A DNA stretch of 64,000 bases, taken from positions 186,001 through 250,000 of the forward strand of contig NZ_SIRE01000009.1 of NCBI RefSeq assembly GCF_004307995.1, written 5' to 3'. Positions 17,581-26,576 of this stretch are shown here, piece by piece. Under the pieces are notes generated by a model. The model did no database searches and had not been told where the DNA came from. It saw only the letters and a program-made list of their open reading frames with translations. Position 1 is the first letter of the stretch. Each line of letters starts with the position of its first letter. This stretch comes from Paenibacillus thalictri (GTDB lineage: Bacteria; Bacillota; Bacilli; Paenibacillales; NBRC-103111). Both the position numbers and the translations under genes were made by a program.

Positions 17581-19086
17581 ATGTCACAGCCGCCGGGAAC
17601 AACTGCGGAGCAACCCTTGAACATTTTGTTTATTATGGCCGATCAACTTCGGTACGACAGTCTTGGTTATACCGGCCATCCGCTTGTTCGGACGCCGCAT
17701 ATCGATAAGCTTGCTTCGGAAGGTACACGTTTTGAACGGACGTATGTGCAGTGTGCCGTCTGCGCGCCTTCCCGGGCATCCATTTATACGGGGCGTTATA
17801 TGCACAATCACAAGGTGCGCTTTAACGAGGTGCCGTTTGGTGCGGGTGAACGGACGATCGCCGATTATTTCAATGACGCCAATTACAGATCGGCTTTAAT
17901 TGGCCGGACGCATTTTACGCCGATTACGGAAACGTACGGCTTCGAGTATTACGCCTACTATGACGGTTTGCCGGCCAAGGACGGCTTCTCCGCTTACCCC
18001 GACTATTTGCGCCGCTGCGGTTACAGCGAAGAGGATATCCGGCTGCGTTATTGGCCGAAGGAGCTGACGCCGAAGCCGGGACACGAAGCGTATCCCGAAG
18101 ATTTTGCCGAAGCGCATTATCCCAGCCGCATCCGGGAGGAGCATTCGGACACAGCTTATTTAACCAACGAAGCGATCCGGTTTATGGAGGAGACGGCGGA
18201 CCGGCCGTGGATGCTGCATTTGTCGTATTGGAAGCCGCATCTGCCGTTCAGCGTGCCGGAGCCGTACTTTAGCATGTACGATCCTGCCGAGGTGCCCATG
18301 CCCGAGCTGCTGGAAGGGGAGCTGGACAACAAGCCGCCGCTACAAAATCTGTTCCGCGAGGAGCGGCGAGGCCGTTTTCTGGCCGACGAAGAGCGGCTTC
18401 GGCGCGTGCGCGCAGCGTACTACGGCATGATTACCCAGCTTGACGACCATTTGGGCAGACTGTTCGAAGAAATGCGCCGAATGGGTGTGCTCGATCGCAC
18501 CCTCATCGTATTTACATCCGACCACGGCGAATATTTGGGCGATCATTACATGATCGAGAAGGAGCTGTTCTACGAGCAGGCGCTGCATGTGCCGCTGATT
18601 ATGAAGCTTCCCGGCGTCATTCCCCAAGGCCGCAGCATCCCGGAGTTCGTGGAGTCGGTAGATATTTTACCAACGTTGCTTGAGGCTGCCGAGCTTAAAG
18701 TGCCTAACGCCGTTCAAGGAAAAAGCTTGTTTCCGCTGATGAACGGTACCGCGCGTGCTTGGAGGCAGGAGGTGTATGCCGAGTGGGACTTTCAATATTA
18801 CCACTGCCGCCGTTTGCTGGGTCTCGAACCGGATCAATGTAAAGCGGTGATGGTCCGCGACGACCGCTGGAAGTATGTGCATTACAGCGATCAGCCTTGC
18901 GAGCTGTACGATCTGCATGCCGATCCCGGAGAGCTGCGCAATCTGGCCGATCGGGAGGAGTTTCGGGAGCTGATGGAGGAGAAGCGGCGGCAAATTCTTG
19001 AATGGCGGATGCGCACGGAGGATACGACGCCCGATGTGGACCTGACGTTCGCCACCTATTTGCGCGATCCATGGGTTGCTGGTTAG
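17581..19086 (+). CDS. Sulfatase (arylsulfatase family)
   Basis: A 501-residue alkaline-phosphatase-superfamily sulfatase. The type I maturation signature is present: Cys61 in CAPSRASIYTGR, which must be converted to formylglycine. The N-terminal IMADQLRYDSLG supplies metal-binding residues, and TSDHGEYLGDH further ligands. There is no signal peptide, so it should be cytoplasmic and act on imported sulfated saccharides. ATG 17581 follows CAGGAGG. No maturase (FGE or radical-SAM type) lies in the window. Next to rhamnose mutarotase and a CUT1 importer, a sulfated rhamnose- or fucose-type substrate is a reasonable inference. Confidence 0.92.
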   Translation: MSQPPGTTAEQPLNILFIMADQLRYDSLGYTGHPLVRTPHIDKLASEGTRFERTYVQCAVCAPSRASIYTGRYMHNHKVRFNEVPFGAGERTIADYFNDANYRSALIGRTHFTPITETYGFEYYAYYDGLPAKDGFSAYPDYLRRCGYSEEDIRLRYWPKELTPKPGHEAYPEDFAEAHYPSRIREEHSDTAYLTNEAIRFMEETADRPWMLHLSYWKPHLPFSVPEPYFSMYDPAEVPMPELLEGELDNKPPLQNLFREERRGRFLADEERLRRVRAAYYGMITQLDDHLGRLFEEMRRMGVLDRTLIVFTSDHGEYLGDHYMIEKELFYEQALHVPLIMKLPGVIPQGRSIPEFVESVDILPTLLEAAELKVPNAVQGKSLFPLMNGTARAWRQEVYAEWDFQYYHCRRLLGLEPDQCKAVMVRDDRWKYVHYSDQPCELYDLHADPGELRNLADREEFRELMEEKRRQILEWRMRTEDTTPDVDLTFATYLRDPWVAG

Positions 19087-19104
19087 CAGAGAGGGGGAGA
19101 CGGT

Positions 19105-20046
19105 TTGGAGAACACGCAATTGACGTCCGCCCAAGCGGGGCGGGCCGCGGCTTCGCAAGCCAAAAGGGCGAAAATGATCCGCAAACATGTAATCGCTTAC
19201 GCTTTTCTGGTGCCCATTTTTGTTTCCATGGCGTTATTTAAGTATTATCCGTTTTTTACGGCAATCGTGAAATCGTTCTATCAATGGAACGGGGCGAATA
19301 TCAACAAGTTTGTCGGATTCGACAACTTCGTCAAGCTGTTTCAAGACCCGACCTTCTATGTCTCGCTCAAAAATGTAACGCTGCTGACGGCCAGCTTTGT
19401 CGTGATCCAGCTCACCTTGCCGCTTTTCGCCGCTGTGTGCGTGTTCCATGCCCGAGGCAGGATTCAGAATATGTACCGGGTGTTGTTTCTGGTGCCGATG
19501 GTCGTCCCGTATATCATTATCTACTTATTGTGGCGCTGGATCTACGTGAGCAATGGCGTGTTGAACGCCTTGCTCCAAAGCGTCGGGCTGGAAAGCTGGA
19601 CTCACGCTTGGTTGGGAGAAAGCGCGACGGCGCTAGGCGCGATCATATTCGTCAATTTCCCTTGGATCGGCGGGATTTATTTCCTTATTTATTTGGCGGG
19701 GCTTATCACGATTTCGCAAGAGCTGTTCGAGGTCGGCAAACTGGACGGCATGAATGTATGGCAGCGGTTCTGGCATATCGAGCTGCCGCTGATCCGCAAC
19801 CAGATTCGGCTCATCATCGTGCTGGCGATTATCTAGCAGTATCAGAGCTTCGAGAATGTGCTTGTACTGACGAACGGCGGGCCCGGTTTTTCTACGCTGA
19901 CCCCGGCGTTGTATCTGTACAAAAAAGGCTTCGAATACAACGAGTTGGGTTATGCCTCAGCGATCGGCGGAACGATCTTTGTCATCCTTGTTTTATTTAC
20001 ACTCGCGGCAAACAAGCTGATTAAACAGACGGACAAACTGGATTAA
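19105..20046 (+). pseudogene. CUT1 ABC permease (MalF/UgpA type) interrupted by in-frame TAG
   Basis: A sugar ABC permease of about 313 codons with TTG start 19105 (GAGGGGGAG upstream) and six predicted helices. The EAA-loop region reads EVGKLDGMNVWQRFWHIELP. Codon 244 (19834-19836) is TAG. The same frame continues immediately as QYQSFENVLVLTNGGPGF, the conserved end of this family, to a TAA at 20046, so no frameshift is needed. The upstream piece stops before the last helix and is unlikely to work alone. Possible explanations are sequencing error, a recent nonsense mutation, or readthrough. The spacing to both neighbours is typical of an intact operon. Confidence 0.85.
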
Positions 20047-20061
20047 GAAGGGGGAGAGCGA

Positions 20062-20883
20062 GTGCGGAAATTTTCTATCAGTGCGGCGGCGGGCCATCTG
20101 GCGCTGGCTGTGCTGCTTGTCTTGACGCTGATGCCGTTTTACTTGCTGCTGATCACATCGGTAAAGTTCAAGGATCAGATCGTATTTGATTTCTGGTCTC
20201 CCGCATTCCCATTGCATTTCGAGAATTATGCCGGGGCCTTCCTGCAGACATGGCCGTTTATTCTGAATTCCATTCTGATTACGGCAGGGATTATTGTTTG
20301 TGTGCTGATTAATTCGGCGCTGGCCGGATATGCGTTCGCAAGATTTCAGTTTTTCGGCAAGGAATTCCTGTATTTTATTGTGATGATTCTGATGATGGTG
20401 CCGGCTTTCCTGCTGCTGATCCCGCAATTTATATTGTTTAAAAATCTCGGTTTGCTCAACACGTATTGGGCGCAAATTTTCGGACCGATGGCAGGAGCTT
20501 CCTCGCTGGCGGCAATGCTGATGCGCACGTTCTTCGAAGGCATATCCGGCAGCTTGCTGGAGGCTGCGGAGATGGAAGGCGCGGGTGAGGTGCGGATTTT
20601 TTGGCAGTTTGTGCTGCCGCTCTCCAAGCCGGTGCTTGCTACGGTGACGATTATTAATGCCCTTAACGGCTGGAACAACTATATATGGCCGCTTGTCGTC
20701 ACTTCGGGCGATAAGGTGCGGCCGATCATCTTGGCCTTAAGCAATATCAAAGGCCCATTGGACCAGGTGGAGGGCTTGCAGTTCTCCGGTTATGTCATTG
20801 CCGCGTTTCCGATGCTGGTGCTGTTTTCGTTTGCCACCAAATCGTTTATAAGCGGGATTACGGCGGGAGCGGTGAAAGGGTAG
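20062..20883 (+). CDS. CUT1 ABC permease (MalG/UgpE type)
   Basis: The second permease of the importer: 273 residues, six hydrophobic helices, and the cytoplasmic EAA loop EAAEMEGAGEVRIFWQFVLP that docks on the ATPase. GTG start 20062 follows GGGGGAGAGCGA. It lies 15 bases after the interrupted first permease and about 100 bases before the binding-protein gene. No ATP-binding subunit is encoded nearby; Firmicute CUT1 systems commonly share an MsmX-type ATPase. Confidence 0.92.
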   Translation: MRKFSISAAAGHLALAVLLVLTLMPFYLLLITSVKFKDQIVFDFWSPAFPLHFENYAGAFLQTWPFILNSILITAGIIVCVLINSALAGYAFARFQFFGKEFLYFIVMILMMVPAFLLLIPQFILFKNLGLLNTYWAQIFGPMAGASSLAAMLMRTFFEGISGSLLEAAEMEGAGEVRIFWQFVLPLSKPVLATVTIINALNGWNNYIWPLVVTSGDKVRPIILALSNIKGPLDQVEGLQFSGYVIAAFPMLVLFSFATKSFISGITAGAVKG

Positions 20884-20987
20884 CTGATTCACTAAACCGT
20901 ACTGCCCCTGTGGAAGGGGGATCGATCCGTTAACAAGATGAAAGCTTCACCGCATGAAAGACCAATTCATGAAAGGGTGTTGAATCA

Positions 20988-22460
20988 ATGATGATGACAA
21001 AAAGCGCCTCCGTACGTGCGGTTGCTGCCGGTTCTGCCGTTCTGCTGCTCCTGGCCGGGTGCAGCGACACTCCTGCCGCAAGCACCGGCGGAGGGAATCA
21101 AGCGGGGAATACCCCTGCGTCGGGCAAAAAAACCGAGCTGAACGTGATGATTATGACAGAAACCAACGGCGACCAGGCGGAACAGCAAATTTGGGAAGAA
21201 ACGGTCAAGTCGTACATGGAGCAAAACCCGAATGTCAAAATCGCCCTGCAGCTGCAAAATTTCGGCGGTGTGGAGCAGCACCGGGCTTGGGTAACGACAC
21301 AGCTGATCGGCGGCACCGCCCCCGATGTGTTTACGACGCGGTACATTTGGGACCAGGAAGACTTGAAGAAGGACCTGCTACTTGACTTGACGCCGTATTA
21401 TTCCAAGAAAAGCGCGCAGCTCGGCGATAAGACGTGGGAGGACGTATTTCCGAAGTCCGTTTTGCAGCGGCTGATCGGCGATAACAAAACGTATGCCAGC
21501 GTCCCGACCAGCATCGATTCCGTGCGTGTGCTTTACAACAAAGACCTGTTCGCCAAAGCCGGTATTCAGGCCGTGCCGAAGACGTGGAACGAATTTTTGG
21601 ACGCTCAGGAGAAGCTGAAGAAATCGGGCGTCACCCCGTTTGGATTCCCCAATACGAAACCCGGGGACTACAATTACAGCTGGACTTCGCGGATTTTGAC
21701 CGAAGAGCTGATCGCCGGGCAATACGATAAGATGGACGTCAATCAAAGCGGTTTTATCGAAATGAACGAATACGTGCGCGCCGTCGATACAGGCATGGTT
21801 GATATAACGAAATCGCCGTACAAGGACGTCTTCCCGATCATCAAGGACTGGAGCAAATATTGGGAGAAAGGTTTTAACGGCGTCGATTTCAATACGTCCT
21901 CCGACATGTTCCTGCGCGGCGAGGTGGCGATGATTATGCGTACTTCCGGACAGAGCAAGGAAATTTACGAATCGAAGGCCAAAAAGTTCGAGGTCGCCGC
22001 ATTCCCGCTGCCTTATTTGACCAAGGAAAACCACCCCGACGCCGTAGGCAAGCTGATGGAAATCGGGGGTGTTCCGGCCGGCAACTTGGCCGTGCCGAAG
22101 ACGATCAAACCGGATAAGGTCGATGCTGCGGTTGATTTTATGGCATATGTAACATCATCCAAAATTCAGGGCAAGCTGGCCGAGAAGCTGTACCGCACGC
22201 CGGCTACCGCGACCGCGGACATCCCGGACAACTTGAAGGGATTTATGTTTGTCGGCGATCCGATGAAACTGAACATCTACGGCGGCGAAGTCGACAAAAA
22301 CGTCACGGAAAACAATCAGAAAATCGGCCAGCTGTACTTGGAAGGCTCCGTTCCGATCGAGAAATACATGGATGAACTGAAGAAGGTCATGCTGGAAGGC
22401 GCCAAGCAGAAGAAGCAGGAGAATAACTGGAACGCGGAAAATAATTACGGTAAAAAGTAA
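20988..22460 (+). CDS. Extracellular solute-binding lipoprotein (CUT1 family)
   Basis: A 490-residue sugar-binding lipoprotein anchored outside the membrane. The signal peptide ends with lipobox LLLAGC (Cys25), followed by a short Ser/Gly/Ala linker and the family-1 binding-protein fold with an EQNPNVK-like start and two lobes. ATG 20988 follows GAAAGGGTG. It is the last gene of the rhamnose-mutarotase/sulfatase operon, ended by the hairpin at 22529. Ligand inferred from context: a sulfated or rhamnose-containing oligosaccharide. Confidence 0.9.
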   Translation: MMMTKSASVRAVAAGSAVLLLLAGCSDTPAASTGGGNQAGNTPASGKKTELNVMIMTETNGDQAEQQIWEETVKSYMEQNPNVKIALQLQNFGGVEQHRAWVTTQLIGGTAPDVFTTRYIWDQEDLKKDLLLDLTPYYSKKSAQLGDKTWEDVFPKSVLQRLIGDNKTYASVPTSIDSVRVLYNKDLFAKAGIQAVPKTWNEFLDAQEKLKKSGVTPFGFPNTKPGDYNYSWTSRILTEELIAGQYDKMDVNQSGFIEMNEYVRAVDTGMVDITKSPYKDVFPIIKDWSKYWEKGFNGVDFNTSSDMFLRGEVAMIMRTSGQSKEIYESKAKKFEVAAFPLPYLTKENHPDAVGKLMEIGGVPAGNLAVPKTIKPDKVDAAVDFMAYVTSSKIQGKLAEKLYRTPATATADIPDNLKGFMFVGDPMKLNIYGGEVDKNVTENNQKIGQLYLEGSVPIEKYMDELKKVMLEGAKQKKQENNWNAENNYGKK

Positions 22461-22526
22461 GGCAGCCGGTTCTGCGTTTGTTGAACGCAGAGATATTCAG
22501 GTAGACAATAAGAATACGTTTTGCGT

Positions 22527-22572
22527 TGGGCGCTGGTTTTCAGTCATTTCGGCTGAGAGTCAGCGTCTTTTT
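22527..22572 (+). terminator. Terminator of the rhamnose-sulfatase operon
   Basis: GGCGCTG/CAGCGTC stem (22529-22567, one G-U pair) with internal TCAG/CTGA pairing, followed by TTTTTA. A separate TCTGCGTT/AACGCAGA hairpin lies upstream near 22470-22492. Confidence 0.65.
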
Positions 22573-22653
22573 ATTTGGGCGGATGCACCGAATGCCCAGT
22601 TCACTAATAAACTAAAGCAATGATATGGATTATGGAGAAAGGGGGAACTGCCG

Positions 22654-23127
22654 ATGTATTGGTACCCATACGACTATGCCCGGGTTTTGAACGATCCCAA
22701 ATTGATAGATGATGTGGCCAAAGCCATTAACGGCGAATACAGCGCCATTCAATGTTATGAGCGGCTCGCCAAGCAGGCGCCAAATGAAGAGGAGCGGAAA
22801 CAAATCCTCGAAATACGCGATGATGAAATCCGGCATTTTCACGTTTTTACGCAGATGTATACTTCATTAACCGGCAAGCAAGCTAACCCGCAATGGACCG
22901 AAGCTTGTCCCGAAGGTTATTTGGAAGGACTGCACGCAGCCATTCAAGATGAGCAGCGCACGGTGGACTTCTATAACGGAGTCGCCGATAGGGCGGGCGA
23001 TCCTCATATTAAGGAGACTTTTCGCCGGACGGCTGCCGATGAACAAAATCATGCGGTATGGTTTTTATATTATTTAACAATCCGTTTACAAAAAAGAAGT
23101 AGCCGCACAAACGTTCCGCATATATGA
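22654..23127 (+). CDS. Ferritin-like (rubrerythrin-type) protein
   Basis: A 157-residue four-helix-bundle protein with two diiron half-motifs: INGEYSAIQCYERL with EIRDDEIRHFHVF, then QDEQRTVDFYNGV with AADEQNHAVWF. Such proteins bind two irons and reduce peroxide or oxygen, or serve in spore or coat biology, but the exact role here is unknown. There is no signal peptide. ATG 22654 follows GAAAGGGGGA. A terminator ends it before the chromate transporter. Confidence 0.82.
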   Translation: MYWYPYDYARVLNDPKLIDDVAKAINGEYSAIQCYERLAKQAPNEEERKQILEIRDDEIRHFHVFTQMYTSLTGKQANPQWTEACPEGYLEGLHAAIQDEQRTVDFYNGVADRAGDPHIKETFRRTAADEQNHAVWFLYYLTIRLQKRSSRTNVPHI

Positions 23128-23129
23128 TG

Positions 23130-23157
23130 AAGAGGGGACCAGCCCTCTTTTTGTTTT
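23130..23157 (+). terminator. Intrinsic terminator
   Basis: AAGAGGG/CCCTCTT stem (23130-23149) with a six-base loop, then TTTGTTTTT. Confidence 0.8.
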
Positions 23158-23198
23158 TCCGGACGAGCCGGCTATTTGCAGACGAGGAGTGAGCGAGC

Positions 23199-24371
23199 TT
23201 GTATTGGAAGTCGCTTGTTGAAATATTGCGGGTATCTCTGAAGCTGGGTCTGACCTCGTTTGGCGGCCCGATTGCCCACTTGGGGTATTTTCACAACGAA
23301 TACATACGCAAAAGAAAATGGATGGATGAGCGCAGTTACGCCGATCTGGTGGCGCTTTGCCAGCTGCTGCCCGGTCCTGCGAGCTCGCAGGTAGGCATCG
23401 GGATCGGAACCGTTCGAGCCGGATTATTAGGCGGGGTGGTGTCGTGGATTGGTTTTACGGCGCCTTCGGTTATTGTATTGACGCTTTTCGCGCTGCTGAC
23501 GCAAGCTTGGCATGTCGAGCAATCCGGCTGGATACACGGGCTCAAAATCGTCGCGGTCGTCATTGTGGCTCAGGCGGTTTTGGGAATGGGGCAAAAGCTT
23601 GCAACAGGCCGCAACCGGATGACCATTGCCGCGGCAGCGGCAGCGATTGTATTGTTATGGCAATCCGCGGCCGCGCAAATCGTTGTTATTTTGCTTGCGG
23701 CGGCAGCAGGGTATCTGTTATTTAAGGATAAGGCCGTCTCGGATGAATCGGCGCTGCACATTCCGGTTAGCCGAACAACGGGCGTCGTTTGTATCGTTTT
23801 ATTCGCGGCCCTTCTGTTGGGGCTGCCGTTATTGCGAAGCGTTGCCGCATCGCAGGAGCTGGCTGTACTCGACAGCTTTTACCGCGCCGGTTCCCTTGTG
23901 TTTGGCGGGGGACATGTCGTGCTTCCGCTGCTGGAGAAGGAAGTTGTTCCTGCCGGCTGGGTAAGCAAGGAAAGCTTCTTGGCAGGATACGGCGCAGCGC
24001 AAGCGGTACCGGGTCCGCTGTTCACCTTTGCCGCTTATTTGGGAGCGGTGCATAATGGCATCGGCGGCGCGCTGCTTGCGACGATCGGCATCTTCCTGCC
24101 GGCTTATTTACTGGTGATCGGGGCGCTGCCTTTTTGGGGCGTGCTGCGGACGAATCCGAACATTCAAGGCGCCTTGGCCGGCGTGAACGCGGCGGTGGTG
24201 GGCATACTGCTTGCTTCGCTGTATAACCCGATATGGACTTCCGCCATTCTGGTTCCTGCCGATTTTGCGTTGGCGCTTGTGTTGTTTGTGCTGCTGATCG
24301 GCTGGAAACTGCCTCCTTGGGTCATTGTGGCTGCGGGGGCGGCGGGAGGAGCGCTTATCGCCGCAGTCTAA
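23199..24371 (+). CDS. chrA: Chromate transporter ChrA
   Basis: A 390-residue two-domain (long-chain) CHR transporter with ten or more membrane segments. Each half carries the family motif: SFGGPIAHLGYFHNEYI...WMDERSYADL and LLPGPASSQVGIGIG in the first, VFGGGHVVLPLLEKEV and GAAQAVPGPLFTFAAYLG in the second. Function by family: chromate (possibly sulfate-analogue) efflux. TTG start 23199 has GAGGAG upstream. It is a single gene ending at a terminator shared with the convergent siderophore operon. Confidence 0.92.
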   Translation: MYWKSLVEILRVSLKLGLTSFGGPIAHLGYFHNEYIRKRKWMDERSYADLVALCQLLPGPASSQVGIGIGTVRAGLLGGVVSWIGFTAPSVIVLTLFALLTQAWHVEQSGWIHGLKIVAVVIVAQAVLGMGQKLATGRNRMTIAAAAAAIVLLWQSAAAQIVVILLAAAAGYLLFKDKAVSDESALHIPVSRTTGVVCIVLFAALLLGLPLLRSVAASQELAVLDSFYRAGSLVFGGGHVVLPLLEKEVVPAGWVSKESFLAGYGAAQAVPGPLFTFAAYLGAVHNGIGGALLATIGIFLPAYLLVIGALPFWGVLRTNPNIQGALAGVNAAVVGILLASLYNPIWTSAILVPADFALALVLFVLLIGWKLPPWVIVAAGAAGGALIAAV

Positions 24372-24502
24372 CGCGGAGCAGCGGCGTTACGGACATCCAA
24401 GTTCGTTCGAATCCCGTGTAACTAACTGCATAGAGGCGCGTTCCTCCTTGGCCTCAGCGGTATCCGAGAGCATTTGTGAAACATGATCTTGTCATACAAA
24501 AA

Positions 24503-24545
24503 AAGGCTCGCCCAGACGGTTTGCGTCTTCGGCGAGCCTTTTTTG
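24503..24545. terminator. Bidirectional terminator between chrA and the siderophore operon
   Basis: AAGGCTCGCC/GGCGAGCCTT stem (24503-24540) with A-run before and T-run after, suitable for both convergent transcripts. Confidence 0.9.
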
Positions 24546-24579
24546 GTATGGAATACCATTATCCGTCCGTGTCTCGAAA

Positions 24580-25398
24580 TTACACCAAAACAGCGGCGTT
24601 ATCGAGCACCTTCCGGCCTTTGCCGTAAGGGATGCACATCGGAGTGCCAAACAGCGGATCATAGCTGACTTGGCATTGCAGGTCGAACACCGAATGGATC
24701 ATCTCTTCGTTTACGATATCTTCGGGTTTGCCTTGCGCGAAGACCTTGCCATTTTTGAGCGCTACGATATGGTCGGCGTAACGGCATGCCAAGTTAATGT
24801 CGTGAAGCACCATGACAATCGTCCGCTGCTGCTGGGCGTTTAGTTCAAACAGCAGGTCCAGCACCTCTACCTGGTGTGTGAGATCGAGGTAGGTGGTCGG
24901 TTCGTCCAGCAGAATCGTGTCCGTTTCCTGCGCAAGCGTCATGGCGATCCAAGCCCGCTGTCTTTGTCCGCCCGACAAGGAATCGACCGTTCTTTCCGCC
25001 AAGTCGGTCAAACGGGTAGCGGCTAAAGCGCCCATTACATGGTCTTCGTCTTCTTGAGACCATTGGCGAAGCCAGCTTTGATAAGGATAGCGGCCTTGCT
25101 TGACAAGCTGCAGTACGGTCAGCCCTTCGGGAGCGATAGGTCCCTGCGGCAAAATAGCGAGCTGCTTGGCGACCTCTTTGGTCGGCATGCTGGCAATGCT
25201 GTGTCCGTCCAGCAGAATCGAACCCTGTTGCGGCTTCAGCAGCCTGGCCATCGAACGCAGCAGCGTAGACTTGCCGCAGCCGTTGCTGCCGATAAACACG
25301 GTTACCTTCCCTTTGGGAATCAACAGATTCAGCTGTTGAAAAATCGGGTCGCCGCCGTAGGTCAACGTCAAATTTTGAGTTTCAAGTATAGTCGTCAT
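24580..25398 (-). CDS. fecE: Iron-siderophore ABC transporter ATP-binding protein
   Basis: A 272-residue FecE/FhuC-type ATPase. Walker A GSNGCGKST, signature LSGGQRQRAW, Walker B ILLDEPTTYLDL, and the switch His in MVLHDINLACRYA. ATG 25398 chosen because AGGAGA lies eight bases upstream; the longer frame from 25488 would translate the tandem repeats. It is the last gene of the three-gene minus-strand operon, separated from the permease genes by a tandem hairpin array. It powers ferric-siderophore import with the two FecCD permeases and the lipoprotein at 27781. The symbol marks the family only. Confidence 0.93.
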   Translation of the reverse strand: MTTILETQNLTLTYGGDPIFQQLNLLIPKGKVTVFIGSNGCGKSTLLRSMARLLKPQQGSILLDGHSIASMPTKEVAKQLAILPQGPIAPEGLTVLQLVKQGRYPYQSWLRQWSQEDEDHVMGALAATRLTDLAERTVDSLSGGQRQRAWIAMTLAQETDTILLDEPTTYLDLTHQVEVLDLLFELNAQQQRTIVMVLHDINLACRYADHIVALKNGKVFAQGKPEDIVNEEMIHSVFDLQCQVSYDPLFGTPMCIPYGKGRKVLDNAAVLV

Positions 25399-25410
25399 AT
25401 GAACATCTCC

Positions 25411-25515
25411 TAAGGGCTTTCCGCAGGAAAGCCGGCATCGAAAGCATAAGCTAAGGGCTTTCCGAAGGAAAGCCGGCATCGAAAGCATAAGCTAAGGGCT
25501 TTCCGCAGGAAAGCC
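25411..25515 (-). repeat. Tandem 41-base hairpin repeats inside the siderophore operon
   Basis: Two full units and one partial unit begin at 25411, 25452 and 25493 (period 41). Each contains GGCTTTCC...GGAAAGCC, an eight-base perfect stem with a three-base loop. The second unit has CGA rather than CGC next to the loop, otherwise the copies are identical. They lie between the second permease gene and the ATPase gene. Confidence 0.9.
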
Positions 25516-25526
25516 AATGGCACTTA

Positions 25527-26576
25527 TTAGCGGCTGCGGTGTTTGTACAACAGGTAAATGAAGAATGGAGCGCCGACGGCTGCGGTGAACACGCCTGCCG
25601 GAATATCAAGCGGCGAAAACGCCGTGCGTGCAATCAAGTCGGCCAGCAGCAGTACAAACGAGCCGGTTAACGCGCTGACCGGCAGCACGCCTCCGAAGGA
25701 AGGGCCGACCAGCTTGCGAGCGATATGCGGCGCCATCAAACCGATAAAGCTGACCGCCCCGCAGATGGCTACCGCCGCACCGGCGAGCGCTACGCTGCAG
25801 CAGAGCAGCAGCAGGCGCTGGCGCTGCACTTTGGAACCGATGCCGGCGGCAACATCGTCGCCTAGCTCCTGCACATTGATGTTGCGCGCCTGTAGGAATA
25901 CGAACGGCAGCAGGATACACACATAAGGCAGCATCGGGAAAACGTCCGTTTCCCAAGCGACACCGTAAATGCTGCCGGTCATAAAAGTGAGCGATTTGTT
26001 CGCCAGCACGATCGGCCCGGAAATCAGCAGCATATAAGTGAGCGAACTCATCGCGGTCGACATGCCGATCCCGATCAGCACAAGCCGCAGCGGAGAGACC
26101 CCGCCCTTCCAGGCGAACATGTAAATGATGCCGGATACGATAAAAGCTCCGATGACGGCGGCGATAGGCAGCAGATGAATCGTGATTGTCTGCCCCAGAA
26201 AATAAAAGAAACTGACCGCCCCAAGTGTCGCTCCTCCGGTAATCCCGGCAATATCCGGCGAAGCCAGCGGATTGCGGATAATGCCTTGCAGTATTGCTCC
26301 GGCTACGGCAAGCGAGGCGCCGGCCAACAGGGCAATGAGAATTCGCGGCAAACGCAGCGTGTAAATGATCGTCGAACTTGTATCGCTGCCGTAACCAAAC
26401 AGCGTTTTAATCACTTCATCCACAGGAATGCGGCTGCTGCCGACCCCGATGCTGATAACGGCAAGAATGATATTAATAATGGCAAGTATGATGCAAACCC
26501 AAATCGTTTTGTAAGAAAGCAGCGCCGAGAAGCGGCCGCCCCGGTCGCGGAGGGCGAAACTTTTATGCAGCTTCAT
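25527..26576 (-). CDS. Iron-siderophore ABC permease (FecCD family)
   Basis: A 349-residue permease with about ten helices of the FecCD/BtuC family. Landmarks include ITGGATLGAVSFF after the SLAVAGAILQGIIRNPLASP segment, and CGAVSFIGLMAPHIARKL in the C-terminal half. ATG 26576 overlaps the stop of the upstream permease in an ATGA arrangement, implying translational coupling, and has AAGGAGGG upstream. A longer frame from 26741 would lie inside the other permease gene and is rejected. It forms the membrane channel with the product of the preceding gene. Confidence 0.93.
   Translation of the reverse strand: MKLHKSFALRDRGGRFSALLSYKTIWVCIILAIINIILAVISIGVGSSRIPVDEVIKTLFGYGSDTSSTIIYTLRLPRILIALLAGASLAVAGAILQGIIRNPLASPDIAGITGGATLGAVSFFYFLGQTITIHLLPIAAVIGAFIVSGIIYMFAWKGGVSPLRLVLIGIGMSTAMSSLTYMLLISGPIVLANKSLTFMTGSIYGVAWETDVFPMLPYVCILLPFVFLQARNINVQELGDDVAAGIGSKVQRQRLLLLCCSVALAGAAVAICGAVSFIGLMAPHIARKLVGPSFGGVLPVSALTGSFVLLLADLIARTAFSPLDIPAGVFTAAVGAPFFIYLLYKHRSR

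Noticed and set aside
24385..24430. tRNA-like T-arm (GTTCGAATCCCG) that might mark an attachment site
   Set aside because: No acceptor stem, anticodon arm or flanking repeat could be found; it is an isolated motif after chrA.
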